A DNA stretch of 64,000 nucleotides from JAGTRP01 sp035255045 (GTDB taxonomy: Bacteria > Pseudomonadota > Gammaproteobacteria > Burkholderiales > Rhodocyclaceae): assembly GCA_035255045.1 (NCBI GenBank), contig DATFAA010000054.1, forward strand, positions 1-64,000, read 5' to 3'. Both the position numbers and the translations under genes were made by a program. Every line of letters starts with the position of its first letter. The stretch's first letter is position 1. The notes under the pieces are model-generated. The model was not told the DNA's origin and did not search any database. It saw only the letters and a list, made by a program, of their open reading frames with translations. Below, piece by piece: positions 7,857 through 16,883 of this stretch.

Positions 7857-9956
7857 TCACGCCGCCTGCGGCAGGGGTTCTCCCCAGGCCGCCAGCGTGT
7901 CGGCAATCTGTTCCAGTCCCCAATCCAGCTCCTGACGGCTGATGACGAGCGGCGGGGCAAGCCGCAGCACCGTACCGTGGGTCTCCCGGGTCAGCACACC
8001 GCGCTCCAGGAGGGCCAGTGCCAACGAATGGGCATCGATTTGGGCATTAAGTTCTATTCCAGCCAGCAGACCGCGGCCGCGCACTTCGCGTACCGCCGTC
8101 GAATTCCGTGCGATTTGTTCAAGGCAGACCAGCAAGTAGTCCCCGAGTTCAGCGGCATGACCGATGAGGTCATCCTGTTCGAGGATGTCGAGGGCCTCCA
8201 GGGCTACCGCCGCGGCCAGGGCGTTGCCGCCGAAGGTCGAGCCGTGGTCGCCGGGGTTGAACACCTGCATCACCTCGTCGTCGGCCAGGAAGGCCGATAC
8301 CGGCAGCAGCCCGCCGCCCAGGGCCTTGCCGAGGATGACGGCATCCGGCCGCACGCCTTCGTGCTCCACCGCCAGCAGCCGGCCGGTGCGGCCGAGGCCG
8401 GTCTGGACCTCGTCGGCGATGAGGAGCACCCGGTGGCGCCGGCAGATGTCGGCGCAGGCGGCCAGGTAGCCGTCGGGGGGGACGATGATGCCGCCCTCCC
8501 CCTGGATCGGCTCCACCAGGAAGGCGGCCGTGCGGGGGGTGATGGCGGCTTCCAGGGCCGCGGCATCGCCGTAGGGGACGCGCTTCAGCCCCGGCGGGAA
8601 GGGCCCGAAGCCGTCCCGGTACTGGGCCTCCGAAGAGAGCCCGACGATGGCGATGGAGCGGCCGTGGAAATTGCCGGTGCAGGCGATGATCTCGGCTTCC
8701 TCCGCCGGCACGCCCTTGACCCGGTAGGCCCACTTGCGGGCCGCCTTGAGGGCCGTCTCCACCGCCTCCAGGCCGGTGTTCACCGGGAGGGCCCGGTCGT
8801 AGCCCAGGAGTTCGGAGAGCCGGCGCAGCAGCACCGGCAGCCGGTCGTTGGAGAAGGCCCGGGAAGTCACCGCCAGCCGCGCCGCCTGGGCCGCCAGGGC
8901 GCCCACCAGGCGGGGGTGGGCGTGGCCGAAGCTGGCGGCGGAATAGGCGGACATGAGATCCAGGTAGCGGCGGCCGTCCACGTCGGTCAGCCAGCAGCCC
9001 TGGCCGGCCTGCAGCACCACCGGCAGGGGGGCATAGTTGCGGGCCCCGTACTTGCCTTCCCATTGGCGCAATTCGGCGCTTTCCGGCCGGACCGCGGATT
9101 CCACTAGGTCGAGGACCAGGCGGGCGGTGCGGCCCTGGGGGTCCCGGTCGGGGCAGTATTCGACCACTTCCAGGCCGATGCAGGCGCGCTCCCGCAGGCA
9201 GCCGTGCAGGGCCTGGCGCAGGGGCTCGGCGTGCAGACCGCCGGCCACCGGGGTGGAGACGCCCGGTGCCTCGGTCGGGTCGATGGCGTCGATGTCGAAG
9301 CTGATGCCGAATTCCCTGCCGTCCGGGCCGGCGATCTGGAGGGCATCGGCAAAGGCGGCAGCGAGGCCGCGGTCCTCGATATCGGCAAGGCCGAAGATGC
9401 GGACCCCGAGATCCCCCAGGAACCGGACCTCGTCCGGCTCGAAGCTGTGGCCGCCGATGACGGCGACGCGATGGGGATCGAGGGTCGGCCCCGGGATGTC
9501 GGTCATGGCCGGATCGCCGTAGCCCAGGAGGGCGGCCAGGGGCATGCCGTGGAGATTGCCGGACAGGCTGGTGGCGGGGGTGTGGGAATCGAGGTGGGCG
9601 TCGATCCAGATGAGGCCGGGGGCGCTGCCCAGGGCCCGCCCGACGCCCCGCCAGGCGCCCGCCGCCTGGCTATGGTCGCCGCCGATGAAAAGGGGCTTGG
9701 CGCCGGCGACCACGACTTCCTCGCCGGCATCCGCCACGTCCAGCAGCAATTGGTAGAGGGCCTGCATGGGTTCTCCGTTGCCCGGCGCGAGGGTCACCCG
9801 CCACTCGGCTTGCACGCCGTTGCGCTTCAGGGTCTCGATCAGGCCGGCGGCGCGCAGGGCTTCCGGCCCCCGTTCGGGGCCTGGTCCAGGTGCACCTAGG
9901 AAATTTGCCACTCCAATGCATTGCATTGCCGGGATGAGTGGAATCGTCTTACGCAC
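7857..9956 (-). CDS. Arginase / ornithine aminotransferase fusion protein
   Basis: One 699-residue reading frame joining two enzymes of arginine breakdown. Residues 1-290 are a ureohydrolase (arginine to ornithine and urea) with the metal ligands in GGDHS (92-96), DAHLDSH (119-125), SFDIDAIDP (219-227) and the Glu of VVEYCP (266). Residues about 303-699 are a class III aminotransferase of RocD type (ornithine to glutamate semialdehyde): YGARNY start, TGNFHGRS, IADEVQTGLGRTG and the PLP lysine K544 in ILGKALGGG. Start GTG at 9956 is supported by AAAGGAGG six bases upstream. Both active sites look intact, with one notable change: the usual Asn after DAHxD is His125. Head-to-tail fusion would allow direct ornithine transfer. 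The adjacent symporter gene upstream may feed it. An agmatinase-like specificity for the first half is less likely because the second half uses ornithine. Confidence 0.93.
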   Translation of the reverse strand: MRKTIPLIPAMQCIGVANFLGAPGPGPERGPEALRAAGLIETLKRNGVQAEWRVTLAPGNGEPMQALYQLLLDVADAGEEVVVAGAKPLFIGGDHSQAAGAWRGVGRALGSAPGLIWIDAHLDSHTPATSLSGNLHGMPLAALLGYGDPAMTDIPGPTLDPHRVAVIGGHSFEPDEVRFLGDLGVRIFGLADIEDRGLAAAFADALQIAGPDGREFGISFDIDAIDPTEAPGVSTPVAGGLHAEPLRQALHGCLRERACIGLEVVEYCPDRDPQGRTARLVLDLVESAVRPESAELRQWEGKYGARNYAPLPVVLQAGQGCWLTDVDGRRYLDLMSAYSAASFGHAHPRLVGALAAQAARLAVTSRAFSNDRLPVLLRRLSELLGYDRALPVNTGLEAVETALKAARKWAYRVKGVPAEEAEIIACTGNFHGRSIAIVGLSSEAQYRDGFGPFPPGLKRVPYGDAAALEAAITPRTAAFLVEPIQGEGGIIVPPDGYLAACADICRRHRVLLIADEVQTGLGRTGRLLAVEHEGVRPDAVILGKALGGGLLPVSAFLADDEVMQVFNPGDHGSTFGGNALAAAVALEALDILEQDDLIGHAAELGDYLLVCLEQIARNSTAVREVRGRGLLAGIELNAQIDAHSLALALLERGVLTRETHGTVLRLAPPLVISRQELDWGLEQIADTLAAWGEPLPQAA

Positions 9957-10187
9957 GGCACGCCTCCTTTCCGGGCCGTACTGAGTGGCTCGACTTGATT
10001 GACCGCCTTCCCGGGGCGGAGTTCAGCCGTGCCAGAGCCGGGCCAGGAATAGTATCCAGGGCCGATCCGCAAGAAGAAAGCGACGACCCTTCACCTCTTT
10101 ATAGCCAATAACGTGCCTGGCGGAGAATCGGCCGACAGACGGTCGTTTCCGGCTGTCCGGACTGGTGGGGGGAAGGGCTTCGCCGCT

Positions 10188-11690
10188 TCAGCGCGGCGGG
10201 TGTTCGTGCACCGGCTCGGCGTGGTGGGTGCGGGAGGCCGCCCGATGGTGCAGGGCGGCGTGGACGTCCTCCCGGGGCGTCGGCCTGCCGACCCACTGGG
10301 GCAGCAGGGAGCCGACCACCATGCCGGCCATGCTCATGGCCAGGCCGACCAGCTGGGGCGGCACCGGGCTGGCGTCGCCCACCAGGGTCTCCACCAGCAG
10401 CCAGGTGACGAGGCCGCCGAAAATGGCGGCCAGGGCGCCCTGGCCGGTGGCCCGCTTCCAGAAGGCGCCGAAGAAGAGCGGCACGAAGGCGCCGGCCAGG
10501 GTGACCTTGTAGGCGTTCTCCACCATCTTGAAGATGGAGGCGTTGGACGACAGGGCGAAGGCCAGGACGATGCAGGTGAAGACGACGATGGAGCCCCGCA
10601 TCACCATCAGGAAGCGGTGGTCTCCCATGCCCGGGGAGAAGCCGCGGACGATGTTTTCCGAGAAGGCGACGGAGGGCGCCAGCAGGGTGGCCGAGGAGCA
10701 GCTCATGATGGCGGCCAGGACGGCGCCGAAGAAGATGGCCTGGGCGAAGACCGGCGTGTGCTGGAGGACCAGGGTGGGCAACACCAGCTGGGAGTCGGTC
10801 TCCAGGAGGCCGGAAAAGAGGGCGGGGTCGATGAGGGTGGCCGAGTAGGCGATGAACATCGGCACGAAGGTGAAGCAGAAGTAGATGGAGCCGCCCAGGA
10901 AGGAACCCCAGACCGCGATCCGGGCGCTCTTGGCCGAGGTGATGCGCTGGAAGACGTCCTGCTGGGGGATGGAGCCCAGCATCATGGTCATCCAGGCGCC
11001 CAGGAAGGTCAGCCACTGCCAGGGGTCGGCGGGGGGGAAGAAATCCAGCTTGCCGGCCAGGCTGGCGTGCTCGATCACCGGCGCCACGCCGCCGGTCAGG
11101 CCCGAGACCAGGTAGGCGATGTAGATCATGCCGCCCATGATCACCCCCATCTGGACGAAATCCAGGATGGCCACCGACAGCATGCCGCCGAAGGTGGTGT
11201 AGGTGAGGACGATGGCGGCCCCCAGGATCATTCCCGCCGTCGGGCCGACGGCGCCGTCGGTGACGACGCTGAAGACCAGCCCCAGGGCCTTGATCTGGGC
11301 CGACACCCAACCCAGGTAGGAAGCCACGATGCAGAGGGTGGTGAGGACCTCGACGGTGCGGTTGTAGCGCAGCCGGTAATAGTCCCCCAGGGTCAGGATG
11401 TTGAGCTTGTAGAGCTGGGTGGAGAAGAAGATGCCGGCGATGATGAGGCACAGGGACGAGCCGAAGGGATCGGCCACCACCCCCCGCAGGCCGTCCTTGA
11501 CGAAGGTGGCGGACACCCCGAAGACCGCCTCCGCCCCGAACCAGGTGGCGAACACCGTGGCGGTCACCACCGGCAGGGGCAGGTGGCGGCCGGCGACCGC
11601 GAAGTCCTTGGCGCTGTGGACCCGGGTGGCGGCGAACAGGCCGATGCCGATGGACAAGGCGAGGTAGAGAACGACGAACCAGATGAGCAT
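10188..11690 (-). CDS. Sodium:solute symporter family transporter
   Basis: Inner-membrane symporter of the SSS (SLC5) family, about 500 residues with some 13 predicted helices. Family signatures include AKDFAVAGRHLP, VFATWFGAEAVFG, LGDYYRLRYNR and the sodium-site region GGMLSVAILDFVQ. The chosen start is the ATG at 11690, giving the usual MLIWFVVLYLAL first helix; a GTG at 11726 in the same frame is the alternative, but a TATAAT on the minus strand at 11729-11734 would put the transcript start downstream of that GTG. It is followed on the same strand by the arginase-aminotransferase gene after 231 bases, so arginine, ornithine or another amino acid is a reasonable guess for the substrate; SSS members also carry proline, pantothenate or acetate, and sequence alone does not decide. 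Confidence 0.88.
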   Translation of the reverse strand: MLIWFVVLYLALSIGIGLFAATRVHSAKDFAVAGRHLPLPVVTATVFATWFGAEAVFGVSATFVKDGLRGVVADPFGSSLCLIIAGIFFSTQLYKLNILTLGDYYRLRYNRTVEVLTTLCIVASYLGWVSAQIKALGLVFSVVTDGAVGPTAGMILGAAIVLTYTTFGGMLSVAILDFVQMGVIMGGMIYIAYLVSGLTGGVAPVIEHASLAGKLDFFPPADPWQWLTFLGAWMTMMLGSIPQQDVFQRITSAKSARIAVWGSFLGGSIYFCFTFVPMFIAYSATLIDPALFSGLLETDSQLVLPTLVLQHTPVFAQAIFFGAVLAAIMSCSSATLLAPSVAFSENIVRGFSPGMGDHRFLMVMRGSIVVFTCIVLAFALSSNASIFKMVENAYKVTLAGAFVPLFFGAFWKRATGQGALAAIFGGLVTWLLVETLVGDASPVPPQLVGLAMSMAGMVVGSLLPQWVGRPTPREDVHAALHHRAASRTHHAEPVHEHPPR

Positions 11691-11728
11691 GGCGGCCAGC
11701 CGGCGGGCAAGGGTTTGAAATGGCACGG

Positions 11729-11734
11729 ATTATA
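11729..11734 (-). promoter_or_regulatory. Possible -10 element for the symporter gene
   Basis: Perfect TATAAT (minus strand) about 40 bases upstream of the preferred ATG at 11690. The -35 position holds only a poor match (TGTCTG). Its main value is in arguing against the GTG start at 11726. Confidence 0.35.
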
Positions 11735-11855
11735 CGGACATCGCCGCAGCGCAGACAGCGCCGGCAGGAGCGCCGGCGGGCCCCGCCCGTTTGCCTTTTG
11801 GGCACCTTTCTGCTTACATGCCAGCGGCAAATACAACCGCTCCAGCGGGAGCCCA

Positions 11856-13562
11856 ATGAACAAGCTTCTCCTCGACCGCCGCTACTGGCTGCTTCCCCTC
11901 GCCGTCTGGACGGCGGTCGTCCTCGCCTCCCTGGCCTGGAACCTTTTCGTCATCGAGCGCCAGGTGCTGGAGCTGAGCACCAACCAGGGGCGGGAGGTGT
12001 TCCACATGATGGACGCCATGCGCCTGTGGAACGCCCGCCACGGCGGGGTCTATGTGACCCGGACGGAGCGCACCCCCGCCAACCCCTACCTGGATGTGCC
12101 GCGGCGGGACGTGGAAACCACGGACGGGATGCAGCTCACCCTCATGAACCCGGCCTACATGACCCGGCAGATGGCCCATGCGGTCGAGGAACTGACTGGC
12201 GTCCGCATCCACATGACCAGCCTCAAGCCCATCAATCCCAACAACGGGGCGGATGCCTGGGAGGCCGCTGCCCTGCGGGAGTTCGAGGCCGGGGTGAGGG
12301 AGAAGTCGGAGCTCCTGGAGGTCGCCGGGCAGTCCGTGGTCCGCTTCATGGCCCCCCTCGCCACCCGGGAAGCCTGCCTCGCCTGCCACGCCAAGCAGGG
12401 TTACAAGGTGGGGGATATCCGGGGCGGCATCAGCGTCACCCTGCCCACCGCCCCCTTTGCCGAACCCCTGCGGCAGCAGAAGCGCAATGCCGTCCTGGTG
12501 CACCTGGTCGGCTGGGCCCTGGTGGCCGCCCTCACCCTGGTCGCCCTCCTCCGCTCCCGGGAGCAGCTCATCGCCCTGGCCAACGCCAAGGAGGAACAGG
12601 AAGCCCTGGTCGAGCAGCGCACCGCCGAACTGCGGCGGGAGGTGAACGAGCGCCGCCAGGCGGAAACCCGCCTGCGCCTCCTGGTGGACGCTTCCGGCAG
12701 CGGCATCTTCGGCCTCGCCGCCAACGGCGACTGCATCTTCATCAATCCGGTGGCCCTGCGGCTCCTCGGGGTGGAGAACGCCGACCAGTTCCTGGGGCTC
12801 CCCATCCTCGACCTCATCACTCCGGACGAAGCCCAGGTCCTGGGCTTCCACGATGCCCTGCGCCTGGGCCGGCGGCTGCACAGCGACGACTGCATCTTCC
12901 AGCGGGCCGACGGCACGCCCTTCCACGTCGAGATCCGCCTCGACCCCCTGGACGGCGAGGCCCCAACCGGGGCGGTGGTGAATTTCACCGACGTCACCGA
13001 GCGCAAGGCCGAGGAGGCCAGCATCTGGCGCCAGGCCAATTACGACGCCCTTACCGGCCTCGCCAACCGCCGCCTGTTCCATCACCGGCTGGAACAGGCC
13101 TTCGCCGACGCCCGGCGCAACCGGGAGATCATCGCCCTCCTCTTTGTGGACCTGGACGGCTTCAAGGCCATCAACGACACCCACGGCCACGAAGCCGGCG
13201 ACTGCGTGCTGCGGGAAACCGCCCGCCGGCTGGAAGGCAGCATCCGGGAAAGCGACCTGGCGGCCCGCCTGGCCGGCGACGAGTTCCTGGTCATCCTGCG
13301 GCACCTGGCCGGGGAGGAGTATGCCGGCACCGTCGCCGCCAAGCTGATCGACGCCCTGGCCCAGCCCTGCCGCTTCGGCGACCGGGATCTGTCGGTGTCG
13401 GCCAGCATCGGCGTCGGGCTCTATCCCCACGACGCCGACAACGCCGCCGACCTCATCAAGAACGCCGACCTGGCCATGTACCGGGCCAAGCAGGCGGGCA
13501 AGCACACCTACCGCTACTTCGCCAGCGGCAGGTATGCCGCCGCCTGGGCGGCTACCAACTGA
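11856..13562 (+). CDS. Membrane PAS-GGDEF protein with DUF3365/Tll0287-like haem motif
   Basis: 568 residues; predicted diguanylate cyclase anchored in the inner membrane. Order: helix at about 11-33; periplasmic DUF3365-type sensor (about 35-205) ending in a c-type haem attachment motif CLACH (C174, C177, H178); second helix at about 211-232; a charged coiled stretch (235-272); PAS domain (about 273-390); GGDEF domain (about 391-555) with active-site AGDEF at 473-477, FKAINDTHGHEAGD and SIGVGLYPHD. The AGDEF variant is found in active cyclases. Start ATG at 11856 with GGGAG upstream; it is divergent from the symporter with 165 bases between. A haem-bearing periplasmic sensor would suggest response to redox state, oxygen or NO, as inferred from the motif. 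No inhibitory RxxD motif stands out just before AGDEF. Confidence 0.9.
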   Translation: MNKLLLDRRYWLLPLAVWTAVVLASLAWNLFVIERQVLELSTNQGREVFHMMDAMRLWNARHGGVYVTRTERTPANPYLDVPRRDVETTDGMQLTLMNPAYMTRQMAHAVEELTGVRIHMTSLKPINPNNGADAWEAAALREFEAGVREKSELLEVAGQSVVRFMAPLATREACLACHAKQGYKVGDIRGGISVTLPTAPFAEPLRQQKRNAVLVHLVGWALVAALTLVALLRSREQLIALANAKEEQEALVEQRTAELRREVNERRQAETRLRLLVDASGSGIFGLAANGDCIFINPVALRLLGVENADQFLGLPILDLITPDEAQVLGFHDALRLGRRLHSDDCIFQRADGTPFHVEIRLDPLDGEAPTGAVVNFTDVTERKAEEASIWRQANYDALTGLANRRLFHHRLEQAFADARRNREIIALLFVDLDGFKAINDTHGHEAGDCVLRETARRLEGSIRESDLAARLAGDEFLVILRHLAGEEYAGTVAAKLIDALAQPCRFGDRDLSVSASIGVGLYPHDADNAADLIKNADLAMYRAKQAGKHTYRYFASGRYAAAWAATN

Positions 13563-13592
13563 CCTCAGGCGGACAGGGCCGGGCCGCGACCC

Positions 13593-13961
13593 CTACTTGG
13601 CCACGTGCCAGGCGTTGTTGTAGTTGTCGCCGCTACGGTCCCCGGCCTTCTGGTCCTTGGACCAATAGTAGAGGGGCTTGCCCTTGTAGGCCCACTGCCG
13701 CTGGCCGTCGTCCCGGGTGATCAGGGAGAAGTCGCCGTTCGCCTTGTCCCCCTCGGCGGCATAGAGGGGCGGCCAGTTCTCGGCGCACTTGCCGGTGCAC
13801 ATGCTCTTGCCGCTGCCGGCCGCATCCTTGTCGAAGACATAGAGGGTCATGCCGTTGGGGCCGGTGAGGGCGTCGCCGGACATCTTGGCGGGCGGCGTCT
13901 GGGCCTGGGCGGCGCCGGCGAGGAAAGCCAGGGTGGCGAAAAGGACTGTTGTTCTCATCAT
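13593..13961 (-). CDS. Small secreted protein with COG4315/lipoprotein_15-type repeats
   Basis: 122 residues. A clear Sec signal peptide (MMRTTVLFATLAFLAGAAQA, cleavage after AQA) but no lipobox cysteine. The mature part holds two copies of the secreted repeat fold: NGMTLYVFDKDAAGSGKSMC ending in CAENWPP, and a second with QWAYKGKPLYYWSKD. Two cysteines (in CTGKC) may form a disulfide. Proteins of this family are periplasmic or secreted and have no known function. It is convergent with the GGDEF gene (30 bases apart) and stands alone. Confidence 0.85.
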   Translation of the reverse strand: MMRTTVLFATLAFLAGAAQAQTPPAKMSGDALTGPNGMTLYVFDKDAAGSGKSMCTGKCAENWPPLYAAEGDKANGDFSLITRDDGQRQWAYKGKPLYYWSKDQKAGDRSGDNYNNAWHVAK

Positions 13962-14027
13962 GCTTCTCCTTTGGGGTTGGACCGCACTGGAGTAAACATT
14001 TCCGCGCCCCGTTTGTTCCTTCTCCCC

Positions 14028-14696
14028 TCAAAAATCTGCCGGGCAGGCGAAGGCCATGGCTTCCTGGCTGAAGGGATGGGGAAAGGCCAGATGGGTGGCA
14101 TGGAGCAGCAGGCGCCGGCGATGGTCGGCGCCGCCGCCGTAGAGGGGGTCCCCCAGAATGGGGTGGCCGAGGGACTGCATATGCACCCGCAACTGGTGGG
14201 AGCGGCCGCTCACCGGCTCCAGCTCGACCCGGGTGGTATTGGCGGCGGGATCGCGCCCGAGCACCCGGAAGCGGGTCAGGGAAGGCTTGCCCAGTTCGAA
14301 GTCGACCTTCTGGCGCGGGCGGTTCGGCCAGTCGGTGATGAGGGGCAGGTTCACCTGTCCCTCGTCCGCCGCCAGCGCTCCCGCCACCACGGCGACGTAG
14401 CGCTTGTCCACCTGCCGTTCCCGGAACAGCCGGCTGAGCCGGCGCTGGGCCTCCTCGCCCCGGGCCATGACCAGCAGGCCGGAGGTTTCCATGTCGAGGC
14501 GATGGACGATGAGGGCGTCCGGGTATTCGGCCTGGACCCGGCTCGCCAGGCAGTCCTGCTTGTCCTCGCCCCGGCCGGGCACCGACAGCAGCCCGCTCGG
14601 CTTGTCGAGCACCAGGAAGCTGTCTTCCCGGTGAACGATGGCGAGGCCCCGGTGGGCAGGAGGAGCGTAGGCGAAGGCGGGAGGCCGGGCGGTCAT
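14028..14696 (-). CDS. RluA-family pseudouridine synthase
   Basis: 222 residues, compact, without an S4 domain, as in RluA itself. It isomerises uridine to pseudouridine in rRNA and/or tRNA. The catalytic motif is HRLDMETSGLLV with Asp68, preceded by the YVVLDKP-like segment LVLDKPSGLLSVPGR and followed by GRSHQLRVHMQSLGHPILGDPLYGG. Start ATG at 14696. Its size and the motif variant fit RluA (23S U746 and tRNA U32), but RluC or RluD type targets cannot be excluded without comparison. The neighbours (secreted protein, AsmA-type protein) give no functional hint. Confidence 0.88.
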   Translation of the reverse strand: MTARPPAFAYAPPAHRGLAIVHREDSFLVLDKPSGLLSVPGRGEDKQDCLASRVQAEYPDALIVHRLDMETSGLLVMARGEEAQRRLSRLFRERQVDKRYVAVVAGALAADEGQVNLPLITDWPNRPRQKVDFELGKPSLTRFRVLGRDPAANTTRVELEPVSGRSHQLRVHMQSLGHPILGDPLYGGGADHRRRLLLHATHLAFPHPFSQEAMAFACPADF

Positions 14697-14758
14697 GGCA
14701 GGCGGGCGGCGGGCGGGAAGACCGGCATTCTACGCCGCCCCGGCGGGCCTGCCGCCGT

Positions 14759-16732
14759 TCAGCGCTTGAGGGTGGCCAGCGCCTGGGCACAGGGCGAGCC
14801 AGCGTCATCGCCGGGATCGACGAAGGGCAGGATGGCGGCCAGGGGATTGACGAAGGCCAGGGCCAGGCCGCCCAGCACCCGGGCGGCGATGGGGCCGGAC
14901 TCGGGCGCCGCCTTGGGGGCGTCCAGGGGACCTTCGACCCGGATCGGGGAACGGACGGTGAAGGGCGAGACGTTCTTGGGCTTGGCGGTCAGGCGTAGAT
15001 CGAGGCTTTCCTTGGCCAGATCGACCTTGCCGTCGGCCAGGATGAGGGTGACCGGCGTATCCACCAGCGCCACCTTGGGGGCGAGCACTCCATTCTTCGC
15101 CTGGAGATCGACCACGGCGCACCGCATCGGCAGGGTCTCGTCGCCCTTCAGCACCAGCCCGAGGCCCTGGGCCACGTCCAGGCCCAGCACCTCGATCACC
15201 AGGTGGGAGAGGCTGCCGTCGCGCACCGACATGGTGATCTCCCCGTCCAGGGAGCCGAGCACTTCGGCGGTCGAGCGTCCGCTGCCGGCCAGCCTGGCCC
15301 GCCCCAGCAGGTTGCCGGTGAAATAGGGCGGGCGCTCGCCGCCTTCGGCCCGGGCCGCCTTGTCCGCCTTGGCGCCCCGCAGCCAGTCCTGCAGGCGGAT
15401 GCCCTCCCAGGCCAGGTCGGAGCGCCACTGGGGCGTCTTCTGCCGGGCATCGACGGAGATTTCGCCGCGCAGGCGGCCCTTGGCGGTGCGGGCGTCTACC
15501 TTGGCCAGGCCGAGCTTGCTCTCTTCCAGGTTGAGGACGGCCTTGAAGGGCTGGATAGGCTCCTTGAAGGCTTTCCCCAGGTCCACCCGGTCCAGGTCGA
15601 TAGTGATGTGGGCTTGCAGATTCTTGAGGGACGGCAGGTCGAGGTTGCGGTTGGGGAAGAGGTGGCCGGGGCGGCGTTGGATGGGCGTGCCCTCCGGGCT
15701 GCGGGTGCCGAAGGCCGGCGCCAGATCGGCCAGCACCAGGTTGCGGCCCTTGAGGTCCCCGTCCAGTTTGGGGGGCTTGGCGCCGGGGTCGTAGCGGACG
15801 CGGGCGGCCAGGTCGCTGTCGCCGATGCGGGCCTTTTCCACATTCACCCGCCAGATGTCCTTTTCCTTCTCGACGGTGCCCTGCATGGAGAAGGGGGCGG
15901 TGGTGGGCAGGGGCGAACCCACCAGCTGTCCGAGGATGCCGAGGGAGGGCCCGGTCACTGTCATCGATCCCTGGATGTCCCGGCGGCCGAACAGGTCCTT
16001 CACGTTGCCCTGGAAATCGGCCCGTACCGGTCCGTAGCTGAGCCAGCCCTTGGCTCCCACCGGCGGCGCCCCGGCTCCCTGGGTGGTGGCCGGCAGCCAA
16101 CCGCTGCTGGCCAGCTCCCCGGCCAGGGGGCGCCCGCGGAACCGGCCCTGGACGCGCAGATGGGTGGCGGAGGTGGAGCTGTTGGCGCCTTCCCGGGTAT
16201 CGAAGGTGGCGCGCAGGTCCGCTTCCAGCTCCGGGTCCTGGAAGACGACACTGCCCTGGCCCACCGCCAGCAGGTCGACCGCCGGCAGCTCGGGGCGCCC
16301 CTTCTGCTTTTCCCGCTTGCCGAAGCGCCAGGTGGCGTCCTCGCCGTCCCGCAGGAGCCGGGCGTCCATGCGGCCGACGTCGAGGACGGCGATGCGCAGG
16401 CGCCCCGAATCCCGGTAGTCCCAAAGATCCCGGTAGCGCAGCTTGAGGCGGATATCCTTGGCGTCGAGGAAATGGGGGACATGGAACTGCTCGGGGGCGG
16501 CGATCCACAGCCCCCCGGCCTCGAGGCGCAGGCCGCCGATGAAGCGCAGGCGGAACGGCGCGTCGATCCGTACCGGCCGCTCCATCTGGCGATTCATCAG
16601 GCCTTCGGCCGGAGCCCGCAGGAAGGGCCAGCCGGCGATCTCGCCGATGGCCACGACCGCCACCGGCAGCAGAAGCAGGGAAAAGAGGAGCCGATGCCGC
16701 CGAAACCACGAAAATCGCTGAACGGGAGCCAT
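14759..16732 (-). CDS. AsmA family protein
   Basis: 657 residues with one N-terminal membrane helix (about 14-33, LLFSLLLLPVAVVAIGEIAG) and the rest periplasmic. The beta-rich repeats and the C-terminal AsmA_2-like segment (VRSPIRVEGPLDAPKAAPESG near the end) mark the AsmA/YhjG group, proteins now thought to bridge inner and outer membrane and help move phospholipid. Start ATG at 16732 with AGGAGG and four bases of spacing. The C-terminal tail contains two cysteines region CAQALATLKR. It is divergent from recA across a 418-base gap. A much longer upstream extension is open in frame but has no ribosome binding site and overlaps the recA control region, so it is rejected. Confidence 0.82.
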   Translation of the reverse strand: MAPVQRFSWFRRHRLLFSLLLLPVAVVAIGEIAGWPFLRAPAEGLMNRQMERPVRIDAPFRLRFIGGLRLEAGGLWIAAPEQFHVPHFLDAKDIRLKLRYRDLWDYRDSGRLRIAVLDVGRMDARLLRDGEDATWRFGKREKQKGRPELPAVDLLAVGQGSVVFQDPELEADLRATFDTREGANSSTSATHLRVQGRFRGRPLAGELASSGWLPATTQGAGAPPVGAKGWLSYGPVRADFQGNVKDLFGRRDIQGSMTVTGPSLGILGQLVGSPLPTTAPFSMQGTVEKEKDIWRVNVEKARIGDSDLAARVRYDPGAKPPKLDGDLKGRNLVLADLAPAFGTRSPEGTPIQRRPGHLFPNRNLDLPSLKNLQAHITIDLDRVDLGKAFKEPIQPFKAVLNLEESKLGLAKVDARTAKGRLRGEISVDARQKTPQWRSDLAWEGIRLQDWLRGAKADKAARAEGGERPPYFTGNLLGRARLAGSGRSTAEVLGSLDGEITMSVRDGSLSHLVIEVLGLDVAQGLGLVLKGDETLPMRCAVVDLQAKNGVLAPKVALVDTPVTLILADGKVDLAKESLDLRLTAKPKNVSPFTVRSPIRVEGPLDAPKAAPESGPIAARVLGGLALAFVNPLAAILPFVDPGDDAGSPCAQALATLKR

Positions 16733-16839
16733 AGGCCCTCCTGAGGGATCGCTGGCTATAAGACAGTTGTCCTCGGCCCAGGAGTTTCCTCGGCCGCCCC
16801 GGGGTCCAAGGAACTTGGTCCGCGGAGAAGGAGCAAGCC

Positions 16840-16868
16840 TTGCACGAGGGGGTGAATGGGCGTATAAC
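16840..16868 (+). promoter_or_regulatory. recA sigma-70 promoter
   Basis: TTGCAC at 16840-16845, exactly 17 bases, then TATAAC at 16863-16868. The last base of the -10 is the first base of the LexA box, the classic arrangement for LexA repression. Transcription should begin near 16875. Confidence 0.8.
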
Positions 16869-16883
16869 TGTACGTTCATACAG
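16868..16883 (+). promoter_or_regulatory. LexA (SOS) operator of recA
   Basis: CTGTACGTTCATACAG, a perfect CTGT-N8-ACAG match to the beta/gammaproteobacterial LexA consensus. It covers the end of the -10 element and the start point of the recA promoter, so bound LexA would block initiation and DNA damage would induce recA and recX. Confidence 0.88.

Noticed and set aside
9957..10187. Sigma-54 like TGGCACG in the gap upstream of the arginase fusion gene
   Set aside because: TGGCACG is present but no TTGC follows at the needed spacing.
10113..13562. Very long open frame (over 1100 codons) across the symporter and GGDEF genes on the plus strand
   Set aside because: Its first half is antisense to the symporter; only the part from 11856 is the real GGDEF gene. 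High GC makes long spurious frames.
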